DNA of 64,000 nt, from contig NC_008709.1 in the NCBI RefSeq assembly GCF_000015285.1, forward strand, positions 2,728,001-2,792,000, in the 5' to 3' direction. Within the stretch, counting starts at the first letter, position 1; the number at the start of each line of letters is the position of its first letter. Of this stretch, positions 56,653-64,000 are shown one piece after another. The DNA comes from Psychromonas ingrahamii 37. GTDB taxonomy: Bacteria > Pseudomonadota > Gammaproteobacteria > Enterobacterales > Psychromonadaceae. The translations under genes were made by a program, and so were the position numbers. The notes under the pieces are model-generated. The model was not told the DNA's origin and did not search any database. It worked only from the letters and a program-made list of their open reading frames with translations.

Positions 56653-57669
56653 TTAAATGACCAGACTTAAGATCCTATTTCTGCCACTGTTTTTAGCCCG
56701 GTACATTAAATTGTCTGCCTGCTCATAAATCGTTGATATACTTTTAGTCTTATGTTTAATCGTTACTATGCCGAGCGAAATAGTCAGTAATTCATGATTT
56801 TCATTTTGAATATGGTCAATTGCTAAACTTTCTACACCTTGTCGAATATTATTGGCAAATTCACGGGCGCTAACTTCATCATCACTGTAGAATAATAAAC
56901 CGAACTCTTCCCCCCCTAATCTAAAGATATAATCATCGGCACGCAATAAACGCTTTTGCAGAAAACGGGACAATAGAATAAGCGCATTATCTCCCGCCAC
57001 ATGACCATAAGTGTCATTATAATTTTTAAAATTATCAACATCAATAATGGCAAAATTTAATAATCGTGTTTGCCGTTTTGCAATACTTAAGTTATTTGCA
57101 AATATATCGTTAAATTTTCGTCTGTTATGTAATCCGGTTAATGGATCAGTTTCAGAATGCACTTCTAATTGTTGACTTTTTTCTTGTAACGCCAACTTTT
57201 GATTTTCCAGCTCAGTCACATCAAGCATCACACCCACAATACCGACCACATTATTTTTTTTATCATGTACAGTGGCTTTGTGAAACACATAAATCCGAAC
57301 TAAACCATCGGCACAATTGACCGATGCTTGATAAACCTGCTTACCTGGATTTTCGAATAAATACTGATCTTTAGCATAATAACCCGGCGCTAATTCAGCA
57401 GGTATATATTGTGCTAAATCAAATAATGAGTGATTCATTATCTGGTCTTTGCTCACACCAAAGATGATATCTGCAAAGCTATCATTACAACTTCTATAGA
57501 TGCCCTGCGCATCTTTAAAATAGATCGGAGTAGGAATAGTATTGCCCAGGGTTTGCAAAAAATGATAGTCTTTTACCGATGTATTTATTAAACGGTCGGA
57601 CTGCTTAAGTTTTTTTTCAAGCAGGGTTACCTTTGCTTCTAATTGTTCATAAGTTAAATTTTTCTTCAT
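56653..57669 (-). CDS. PAS-GGDEF diguanylate cyclase
   Basis: Cytoplasmic 338-residue protein: an N-terminal coiled coil (MKKNLTYEQLEAKVTLLEKKLKQ), a PAS domain (about 40-155; TPIYFKDAQGIYRSCNDSFADII), and a GGDEF domain with DPLTGLHNRRKF and RLGGEEF at about 252-256. The RADD five residues before GGEEF fits the RxxD product-inhibition site, so it looks active. The start is the ATG at 57669, with weak ribosome-binding site; a GTG 13 codons earlier is possible. Convergent with nspC. Confidence 0.92.
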   Translation of the reverse strand: MKKNLTYEQLEAKVTLLEKKLKQSDRLINTSVKDYHFLQTLGNTIPTPIYFKDAQGIYRSCNDSFADIIFGVSKDQIMNHSLFDLAQYIPAELAPGYYAKDQYLFENPGKQVYQASVNCADGLVRIYVFHKATVHDKKNNVVGIVGVMLDVTELENQKLALQEKSQQLEVHSETDPLTGLHNRRKFNDIFANNLSIAKRQTRLLNFAIIDVDNFKNYNDTYGHVAGDNALILLSRFLQKRLLRADDYIFRLGGEEFGLLFYSDDEVSAREFANNIRQGVESLAIDHIQNENHELLTISLGIVTIKHKTKSISTIYEQADNLMYRAKNSGRNRILSLVI

Positions 57670-58304
57670 CGCATTTTCACAATTATAATCCCAATACTCA
57701 ACACCCACGATACACGCAATACACGCGATGGCAGTTATTGAGAGAGTAAAACTGACTAATTTTTAACCTGTATTGGTAAATTATGTCTTAAATTAAAGCA
57801 TTAAGATAATATTTCGATGTCTGTATCAGAAACAGACTAATATGCAGGTAAAAAAATAACATGAAACTATATCTAATACTAACTCTATTGCCCTGAGTAC
57901 AATAATAACACTTTAAATCTGCCTTGGTTAAAAAAGCTGTTAAGCAGCTAGCCAGAAAGCTTTATGATCCGATCGCTATACTGCTGATAACTTATTGACA
58001 CCTTTTTACAACTTACACCCGTCAAAAGTCCAGCCATTAAATATTGATTTAATTTCCCGGGTTTTCATAAGCTGATTGATATCATGTTGCTCTGTTCGAG
58101 CTTTAATCTTTAATCTTTAATCTTTAATCTTTAACATTAGGCAAATTCAATGCCGTTTATAAAGTGCTCACCTGCATATTAATCGCTTCTTTTCCCCATG
58201 ATTGGCAATGGATTGTTTTGCATCTCATTAGGTGTACTATTTAGGCATACAAAAAACGGATAATAACCAAAACAAATCATAATACCAAAGGAGAAAAATA
58301 ACTA
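57670..58304. other. cyclase/ltaE divergent region
   Basis: About 635 bp with no supported gene. It holds the heptamer repeat at 58101-58134 and a possible ltaE promoter (TTGTTT at 58213-58218, TACTAT at 58235-58240, 16 bp apart). Nothing else is clear. Confidence 0.35.
58101..58134. repeat. heptanucleotide tandem repeat (CTTTAAT)
   Basis: Four perfect CTTTAAT copies and six bases of a fifth, in the region upstream of ltaE. It is the fourth heptamer-based repeat in the window, with a different unit. Confidence 0.9.
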
Positions 58305-59318
58305 ATGATTGATTTTCGTTCTGATACAGTCACCCTTCCATCGCCCGCTATGCTGCAGGCGATGATCTATGCCCCGGTGGGTGATGACGTTTATGGTGAC
58401 GATCCAACCGTCAATGATTTAGAACAATGGGCTGCAGAACGTCATGGTTTTGAAGCTGCCATTTTCTGCACCTCCGGCACGCAGGCAAATCTATTGGCGT
58501 TGATGGCACACTGTGAACGCGGTGATGAATACCTTTGCGGTCAGCAGGCACATAATTATAAATTTGAAGGCGGTGGTGCGGCAGTATTAGGATCGATTCA
58601 GCCACAGCCTATCGAAAATGAAAATGATGGTTCCCTTTCCTTTGCAAAACTCGCCTCGGCCATTAAGCCTGTCGATCCGCATTTTGCCCGTACCACATTA
58701 TTAAGTCTTGAAAATACGATCAATGGAAAAGTGCTCTCACTTGCTTATCTGCAACAGGCTCGCACATTCGTGAACCTTCATGGATTACAGCTGCACCTTG
58801 ACGGTGCCCGGGTATATAACGCAGCCATTGCATTAGCCGTTGATATTAAAGAAATCAGTCAATATTTTGATTCAATGAGCATCTGTTTATCAAAAGGGTT
58901 AGGGGCTCCGATCGGTTCACTCTTGTTAGGTGATAAGAAATTAATCGCAAAAGCCCGTCGCTGGCGTAAAGTGTTGGGCGGTGGGATGCGTCAGGTGGGT
59001 ATTTTAGCGGCGGCAGGTAAATATGCCTTAACAGAGAATGTAACCCGTTTAGCAGAAGATCATGCTAATGCGCATTATCTTGCCCAGCAGTTATCATTAC
59101 TCGAAGGTTTTACGGTCAATCCGGCATTAGTACAAACCAATATGGTTTTTGCCAAACTTGATCCGGCGATCAATCAGCAAAAATTACAGGATACGTTAAA
59201 AGAGCAGGGTATAATATTGAGCACAGGGAACCCGGTTCGTTTAGTGACTCATTTGGGTATTAGTCGAATCGACATTGAGACTTTTTTAACCGCGTTAAAA
59301 CAGGCTTTAAAACCTTAA
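58305..59318 (+). CDS. ltaE: low-specificity L-threonine aldolase
   Basis: PLP enzyme cleaving L-threonine and allo-threonine to glycine and acetaldehyde. MIDFRSDTVTLPSPAMLQAMIYAPVGDDVYGDDPTV is the family start, LHLDGARVYNAA the PLP-Asp site, and SICLSKGLGAPIGSLLLG holds the PLP lysine. 337 residues (E. coli 333). AAGGAG lies 12 nt before the ATG. Confidence 0.96.
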   Translation: MIDFRSDTVTLPSPAMLQAMIYAPVGDDVYGDDPTVNDLEQWAAERHGFEAAIFCTSGTQANLLALMAHCERGDEYLCGQQAHNYKFEGGGAAVLGSIQPQPIENENDGSLSFAKLASAIKPVDPHFARTTLLSLENTINGKVLSLAYLQQARTFVNLHGLQLHLDGARVYNAAIALAVDIKEISQYFDSMSICLSKGLGAPIGSLLLGDKKLIAKARRWRKVLGGGMRQVGILAAAGKYALTENVTRLAEDHANAHYLAQQLSLLEGFTVNPALVQTNMVFAKLDPAINQQKLQDTLKEQGIILSTGNPVRLVTHLGISRIDIETFLTALKQALKP

Positions 59319-59371
59319 TAAATGGACGCGGCGCCGCTTTTCAGAGCGGGTATTATCCCGGGAAACAGGTG

Positions 59372-59860
59372 CTAGGGCCTGTTTCCATTGTCGCCTGCCA
59401 ATTGATCTAATAATTTAACAATATTTTTCTCATAGCGAGCCACTTCACTTTTTTCAAATCCGAGATGCTTTTCTGCCAGTTCACCCTTACCGGAAAACAG
59501 ATACGAGCTCGGCATAGCAGTAATTTTATATTTTTGCGCGCTAATACCTTTAGGATCAGAGTACAACAGAAAGTCAGCGGGGAAGGCTTTAATAAATTGA
59601 TCGGCTTTGTTTGAATCTTTATCAAGATTGACGGCAATAATAACCAGCCCTTTATCCCGGTATTTGCTGTGCATCGCATTTAACCACGGAAAAGATTGCC
59701 GGCATGGCCCGCACCATGATGCCCAAAAATCCAAGTAGACCACTTTATTCTGATACTCGCTCAGATTAAGTTCACTTAACCATTCCGGTTGTCGTGCAAC
59801 CGTTATACTGCTGGTTAATAAGATCATTAAAACTGTCACAAATTGCACAAACCGGCTCAT
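59372..59860 (-). CDS. TlpA-like exported thioredoxin-fold protein
   Basis: 162 residues with an N-terminal signal/anchor MSRFVQFVTVLMILLTSSITVA and a thioredoxin fold containing FWASWCGPCRQSFPWL and the cis-Pro ITAMPSSYLF. A periplasmic disulfide reductase or redox partner of the TlpA/ResA type is expected. The last codons overlap a GC-rich inverted repeat (59361-59369 with 59378-59386). AGAGAAA precedes the ATG at 59860. Confidence 0.88.
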   Translation of the reverse strand: MSRFVQFVTVLMILLTSSITVARQPEWLSELNLSEYQNKVVYLDFWASWCGPCRQSFPWLNAMHSKYRDKGLVIIAVNLDKDSNKADQFIKAFPADFLLYSDPKGISAQKYKITAMPSSYLFSGKGELAEKHLGFEKSEVARYEKNIVKLLDQLAGDNGNRP

Positions 59861-60157
59861 AGTTTCTCTTTGTTTATTTCTTATTTTCAATAGTTCACCC
59901 CAGTATGGTAGAGAATATTGCATATTCCTTAATAATTTAGCACGTTATGGGCGATATTAATGTGAATCAGTCAACACCATAAAATATTTTATCGGTAGAA
60001 ATAAACAATCCATCCTGAAACGGCAATGCCAGTGCAGTACTGATATACCGAAGCAATTTGGCGTTAACTACAAGGTGCAGGCCAATGAAGCGTAAAATTG
60101 CCTTTAGTTCACCGCTGGATACTTGTAAAATAGTTAAAAATTAATGGAGATAATTCA

Positions 60158-61189
60158 ATGACCACAACAAGAACAATAACCCGCCCCGATGATTGGCACT
60201 TGCATTTGCGCGACGGTGAAGTACTAAAGGACACTGTGCGTGATACCAGCCGTTATATGGGCCGCGCAGTTATTATGCCTAACCTTGTACCGCCCGTAAC
60301 AAATACTGCATTAGCACTTGCATATCAGGCCAGAATTTTTGCGGCGCAGCCGAAGGCTGGCTTTAAACCATTAATGACCCTCTATTTAACCGATAACACC
60401 AGCGCTGATGAGATAAAAAAAGCCAAAGCATCGGGACAAATTTATGCTGCCAAATTATACCCGGCAGGTGCCACTACCAACTCAGAATCAGGTGTTACCT
60501 CGGTTGAAAAAATAAAAGAGGCTCTGCAGGCGATGCAGGAGGTCGGCATGCTGCTACTGATTCACGGTGAAGTCACCGCCAGTGACATTGATATTTTTGA
60601 CCGTGAGGAGATTTTCTTACAGAAAGTCCTTGCCCCGATCGTTGCATCCTATCCCAATCTGAAAATCGTTCTGGAACATATCACCACGGCGAATGCGGTA
60701 GACTTTGTTAATAATGCAGGCGACAATGTTGCAGCAACTATTACCGCCCACCATTTAATGTTTAACCGTAACCATATGTTAGTAGGCGGAATTCGTCCAC
60801 ACTTATACTGTTTACCTATTTTAAAGCGTAATATTCACCAGCAAGCATTAATAAAAGCTGCAACCAGTGGCGCTAAAAAATTCTTTTTAGGCACCGATTC
60901 TGCTCCACACGCGGTTAACCGTAAGGAAGCGGCTTGTGGTTGCGCGGGGTGTTATACCGCTCATGCAGCCATTGAATTATATGCAGAAGTCTTTGAACAA
61001 GCCGGTGCATTGGATAAATTAGAAGCCTTTGCCAGTTTTAACGGCCCTGATTTTTATAATCTACCACGTAACAGCGATACTATTACCCTTGAGAAATCAG
61101 CTTGGGATGTGCCTGCGTCAATGAGTTTTGGTAACCAGCAAGTGGTGCCGATTAAAGCCAATGAGCAAATGCTTTGGAAAGTGCTGTAG
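60158..61189 (+). CDS. pyrC: dihydroorotase
   Basis: Zinc enzyme of pyrimidine synthesis closing carbamoyl-aspartate to dihydroorotate. Metal ligands in [10 protein letters not shown] (near 14-16), carboxylated Lys in [27 protein letters not shown] and [21 protein letters not shown]. 343 residues (E. coli 348). GGAG 8 nt before the ATG. Followed by a long hairpin. Confidence 0.97.
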   Translation: MTTTRTITRPDDWHLHLRDGEVLKDTVRDTSRYMGRAVIMPNLVPPVTNTALALAYQARIFAAQPKAGFKPLMTLYLTDNTSADEIKKAKASGQIYAAKLYPAGATTNSESGVTSVEKIKEALQAMQEVGMLLLIHGEVTASDIDIFDREEIFLQKVLAPIVASYPNLKIVLEHITTANAVDFVNNAGDNVAATITAHHLMFNRNHMLVGGIRPHLYCLPILKRNIHQQALIKAATSGAKKFFLGTDSAPHAVNRKEAACGCAGCYTAHAAIELYAEVFEQAGALDKLEAFASFNGPDFYNLPRNSDTITLEKSAWDVPASMSFGNQQVVPIKANEQMLWKVL

Positions 61190-61206
61190 ATAACTTTTTT
61201 AATGTC

Positions 61207-61248
61207 GGCACAAAAAGCGAATAACTGTTTTTATTCGCCTTTGTGCCA
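61207..61248 (+). terminator. long hairpin after pyrC
   Basis: GGCACAAA...GCGAATAA (61207-61224) pairs with TTATTCGC...TTTGTGCC (61231-61248) almost throughout, with a TTTT-rich 6-nt loop. It begins 18 nt after the pyrC stop. No T tract follows, so termination is likely but not certain. Confidence 0.55.
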
Positions 61249-61339
61249 AGTAGCGCCACCGTTGCTAGATTATTTTTCAACAAGAGTCCACAACGGCTGG
61301 GTTAACCTTATAAAAAAATGAATTAAAACTATTTTTTGT

Positions 61340-61927
61340 TCAGTCCTGCGGCATTTTCTTAATAAATTGCGTTAATAGGACAATACGTACCCCATTCACA
61401 CGGCCTTCAATCTGTTCCGGATTATCCGTTAGTGAGATATTACGCACCGGCGTACCGCGTTTAGCGGTAAAGCTACTGCCTTTCACGTCAAGATCTTTAA
61501 TTAAGGTGACATTGTCCCCCCCGGCCAGAACAGTACCATTTGAATCACGTGTCGCTGCCACTGCTTCGATTTGATCTGCGGCAACATTGTAATCGGCCCA
61601 GGCTTTCGTTTCATCTTCCATGTACATCATATCTAACAAGTCATGTGCCCAACCTTCGTTTTTAGCAAGTCTTGTTAACATGCGGAACGCCAGCACTTGA
61701 ACAGCCGGTACCTGGCTCCACATACTGTCATTAAGGCAGCGCCAGTGATTGCTGTCCATCTCAGTATTTTTTTCAATTTGTGGTAAACAGGTAGCACAGA
61801 CTAAAACAGCTTTATCCGAGTTAGGCTCGGCCACAGGTGGTACATCGAAAACAGATAACTCAGAAGTACTGCCACAGAGTTCACAAGCAGCATTGCTACG
61901 CTCTAATAGCGCTTTTTTAATCGGCAT
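61340..61927 (-). CDS. PhnA-family (YjdM-like) zinc-ribbon protein
   Basis: 195 residues. N-terminal zinc ribbon with CELC near 16 and CATC near 44, a middle helical region, and a C-terminal PhnA domain (DSNGTVLAGGDNVTLIKDLDVKGSS...). E. coli YjdM has only the ribbon and this domain (about 110 residues), so the middle is extra. Despite the name, phosphonate metabolism is not shown for this group. Strong AAAGGA site before the ATG. Confidence 0.9.
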   Translation of the reverse strand: MPIKKALLERSNAACELCGSTSELSVFDVPPVAEPNSDKAVLVCATCLPQIEKNTEMDSNHWRCLNDSMWSQVPAVQVLAFRMLTRLAKNEGWAHDLLDMMYMEDETKAWADYNVAADQIEAVAATRDSNGTVLAGGDNVTLIKDLDVKGSSFTAKRGTPVRNISLTDNPEQIEGRVNGVRIVLLTQFIKKMPQD

Positions 61928-61947
61928 AATAAGTCCTTTAAAGGAGG

Positions 61948-61993
61948 GTTACCCAAATGACTCGAAGATGCATCCGCAAGTATTTTGGGTAAC
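61948..61993. repeat. palindrome of the TACCCAAA-GAAGATGCA family
   Basis: GTTACCCAAA (61948-61957) and its exact complement at 61984-61993 enclose ACTCGAAGATGCATCCGCAAGT. It lies between the divergent PhnA-family gene and rlmG, so it is in their shared promoter region. Confidence 0.7.
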
Positions 61994-62186
61994 AAAATAA
62001 GATGGCGCTATTATGCCCCTCTTTAAGCGTAAAAAAAAGTTTGATTGGTCGCTCATTTATTCAGTAAATAGATTTATAAAATTCATTAATTATGCCGCAA
62101 ATGACAATATTACTTACCTAATGGGCTGGTTCACGTTAAAATGGATTTTTTATATTGACACTATTTTAAACACTGAGCAAAATCCT

Positions 62187-63335
62187 ATGAATGAAGCACT
62201 GAACATTGCAGACCAAACTTTGGTTCTGCATCGTCACCCAAGAATAAAAAATGAAACATTACAAGCATGGGATTCTGCTGATGAATACCTCATCAATTAC
62301 TTCTCTGAAAATGAACTGCAAAAACAGCTAAATGAAAATGAGCAAATATTGCTTGTTAACGACAGCTTCGGCGCACTGACTTGTTACCTGCAAGCATTTC
62401 AGCGTACTGTTGTTTCAGACTCATACTTATCCATTAATTCAATCAAGCTAAATATGCAGCGTAATCGTTGCCCGGAAGAAAATCTTCTTTTACAGGACAG
62501 TCTGCAGCAGTTTCCTGAAAACGTAAAAATTGTCTTGATTAAAATACCTAAAACACTTTCTTACCTTGAAGAAATGTTACAAAAATTACATGCAGTTATA
62601 ACGCCTGAAACTATCGTTGTGGCGGCCGGTAAAGTCAATATGATTCATAACTCTACTCTAGATTTATTTGAAAAATATATCGGCACAACCAAAACATCAT
62701 TGGCGAAAAAGAAATCACGTTTAATTTTCAGCTTACCAATAATTAAAGAAGTACCCGAAAAAGAGATAGCAATTACCTGGGAAATTGAAAAGCTTGATTG
62801 GAAAATCCATAACCATGCCAATGTATTTTCTCGTAACCACTTAGATATTGGCGGTCGTTTCTTAATGGATAATCTGCCTAAAGGCGATTTTTCTAAGGTT
62901 GTAGACTTAGGTTGTGGTAACGGAATTATTGGTATGGCGGCGTCTGCCGCATATCCGAAAGCACAAATCACCTTTATTGATGAGTCCTACATGTCGATTG
63001 ATTCTGCCCGTATTAACATGCAGAAAAATTTACCTGAAGAACAAGCTGAAAATGCGCGATTTGTGGTTAATAACGGATTAGTGGGTTTCAAACCCCGCAG
63101 CTATGATCTGATTTTATGTAACCCGCCTTTTCATCAGCAACAAACAATCACCGATCAGATTGCCTGGAGCATGTTTAATGATGCCCATTTCTGTTTAGTC
63201 GATAATGGTGAATTAGTGATAGTGGGTAACCACCATCTTAACTATCAGGACAAACTCGAGCGTATCTTTGGCAACTGTGAAATCGTTAGCCAGAACAAAA
63301 AGTTTGTTATTTTACGTGCAGTAAAAATGGATTAG
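62187..63335 (+). CDS. rlmG: 23S rRNA m2G1835 methyltransferase
   Basis: RlmG methylates G1835 of 23S rRNA. Two SAM-fold domains, the first degenerate; the second has VVDLGCGNGIIGMAA and the catalytic NPPF in LILCNPPFHQQQ. The start at MNEALNIADQTLVLHRHP gives 382 residues (E. coli 378); a reading 58 codons longer is open but has no family support. Its terminator follows closely. Confidence 0.95.
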   Translation: MNEALNIADQTLVLHRHPRIKNETLQAWDSADEYLINYFSENELQKQLNENEQILLVNDSFGALTCYLQAFQRTVVSDSYLSINSIKLNMQRNRCPEENLLLQDSLQQFPENVKIVLIKIPKTLSYLEEMLQKLHAVITPETIVVAAGKVNMIHNSTLDLFEKYIGTTKTSLAKKKSRLIFSLPIIKEVPEKEIAITWEIEKLDWKIHNHANVFSRNHLDIGGRFLMDNLPKGDFSKVVDLGCGNGIIGMAASAAYPKAQITFIDESYMSIDSARINMQKNLPEEQAENARFVVNNGLVGFKPRSYDLILCNPPFHQQQTITDQIAWSMFNDAHFCLVDNGELVIVGNHHLNYQDKLERIFGNCEIVSQNKKFVILRAVKMD

Positions 63336-63357
63336 TTTTCAAAAAAATGTGCACAAT

Positions 63358-63388
63358 AAAAAAGCAGCTCAATGAGCTGCTTTTTTTT
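63358..63388 (+). terminator. terminator of rlmG
   Basis: GCAGCTC/GAGCTGC stem with an AAT loop, flanked by A on the left and eight T on the right, about 25 nt after the rlmG stop. Confidence 0.92.
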
Positions 63389-63392
63389 GTTA

Positions 63393-63426
63393 AAAAAAAC
63401 CGTTTGGTTTTACCCAAACGGTTTTT
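63393..63426 (-). terminator. terminator of the NSS transporter gene
   Basis: AAACCGTTTGG (63397-63407) pairs with 63414-63424; the minus strand then reads a run of T. It lies 48 nt past the stop of the convergent transporter gene. Confidence 0.9.
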
Positions 63427-63473
63427 ATCTATTGCTTACACTTGAAGATAGCGTCGAGTGGTCTGCATAGAGA

Positions 63474-64000
63474 TTACTTAAAAAGACCTATCGCATTTAA
63501 AAATACGAGTAAAATACCTATTGGAGCAACATAACGTAGAAGTGTTAATACAATAGCAAAATATTTATCAGATAAGTTAAACTCTTCTTTTAAAATCTCT
63601 GGTTTAATGACCCAACCGGCAAAGATTGATATTAATATGCCACCCAGAGGCAATAAAATATTGGCTGTAAGGTAATCTAAAAACTCAAATATATCCCCAC
63701 CCATACCAAAAGACAGTTTTGTCCATTCCGCACCGGCAAATGAGTAGATAGTACATAAACTCAATATCCAAACTGCAGCACCTGCAATAATAGCCGCTTT
63801 AGTACGACTTACATTTTGACGCTCTACTAAATAAGCAGTAGGAGATTCAAGCAGTGCAATAGCAGAAGTGAATGCAGCAAAAACCACCATCACAAAGAAT
63901 AAAACCCCCACAAAATCACCAAAAGGCATTGAACCAAAGGCAAGAGGAAGTGATTGAAACAATAACCCGGGTCCGGCACTTGGCTCCAAACCATGCGCAA
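63474..64000 (-). CDS. sodium-dependent NSS-family transporter, C-terminal part
   Basis: The reading frame is open through the window edge, so the N-terminal part is outside. The visible 175 or so residues contain AHGLEPSAGPGLLFQSLP, membrane helices FGDFVGVLFFVMVVFAAFTSAIALLE, AGAAVWILSLCTIYS, and ILLPLGGILISIFAGWVI, and end FLNAIGLFK. The FAAFTSAIALLESP helix is typical of bacterial SNF/NSS amino-acid symporters. The substrate cannot be told. Partial gene. Confidence 0.88.
   Translation of the reverse strand, partial: AHGLEPSAGPGLLFQSLPLAFGSMPFGDFVGVLFFVMVVFAAFTSAIALLESPTAYLVERQNVSRTKAAIIAGAAVWILSLCTIYSFAGAEWTKLSFGMGGDIFEFLDYLTANILLPLGGILISIFAGWVIKPEILKEEFNLSDKYFAIVLTLLRYVAPIGILLVFLNAIGLFK

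Noticed and set aside
62013-62186. 58-codon N-terminal extension of rlmG
   Set aside because: The normal family start is the ATG at 62187, giving the usual length; the extension is hydrophobic and basic without any known RlmG counterpart.

Overview
The window is AT-rich chromosomal DNA from a marine gammaproteobacterium, most like Psychromonas and its relatives in the Vibrio/Shewanella group. The evidence is the mix of lineage-typical small families (VF530/DUF2132, DUF3622, DUF2789, DUF3466, DUF2058), the gene orders hinT-lpoB, yejK/yejL/yejM and apt-dnaX-ybaB-recR, and a complete norspermidine pathway. No plasmid, prophage, insertion sequence with a transposase, rRNA operon or CRISPR array is seen. 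Assignments rest on reading the proteins by eye; no database search was run.

Layout. 1-4760: small conserved proteins, a predicted outer-membrane protein and a divergent HemF-like protein. 5370-17125: a TCA block, sdhCDAB-sucABCD on the minus strand with gltA divergent from it; together they encode citrate synthase, succinate dehydrogenase, the 2-oxoglutarate dehydrogenase E1 and E2 subunits, and succinyl-CoA synthetase. 17340-27670: housekeeping genes (aat, a CBS protein, DUF2058, yajQ, panE, lpoB with a partner lipoprotein, hinT, a tandem PTPS-fold protein, yejK, yejL, yejM). 27670-28420: a MITE-like element and a tRNA-Ser(UGA) gene followed by three roughly 100-bp repeats derived from the tRNA 3' end plus its terminator. 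28575-46800: rnb, ygiQ, recR, a decayed diguanylate cyclase, ybaB, dnaX with a clear -1 frameshift signal, apt, dusC, a DUF3466 protein, uup, a glutaredoxin-like protein and rlmL. 47020-50463: a response regulator, histidine kinase and glucose-type periplasmic binding protein with no permease genes. 50740-56530: the norspermidine pathway (dat, ddc, carboxynorspermidine dehydrogenase, nspC), preceded by a roughly 300-nt leader holding a 35-codon ORF that ends Pro-UGA and is followed by a C-rich, G-poor tract. 56650-64000: an intact PAS-GGDEF cyclase, ltaE, a TlpA-like thioredoxin, pyrC, a PhnA-family protein, rlmG and the 3' part of an NSS transporter cut by the window edge.

The strongest candidates for undescribed biology are (1) the norspermidine-operon leader, which has the layout of the tnaC and speFL arrest-peptide/Rho attenuators, and (2) the tRNA-Ser repeat array, which resembles the rtT repeats of the E. 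coli tyrT operon in architecture. The stand-alone binding protein with its two-component system, a hairpin enclosing a Shine-Dalgarno sequence between lpoB and its partner lipoprotein gene, and several heptanucleotide tandem repeats between genes also deserve a look.
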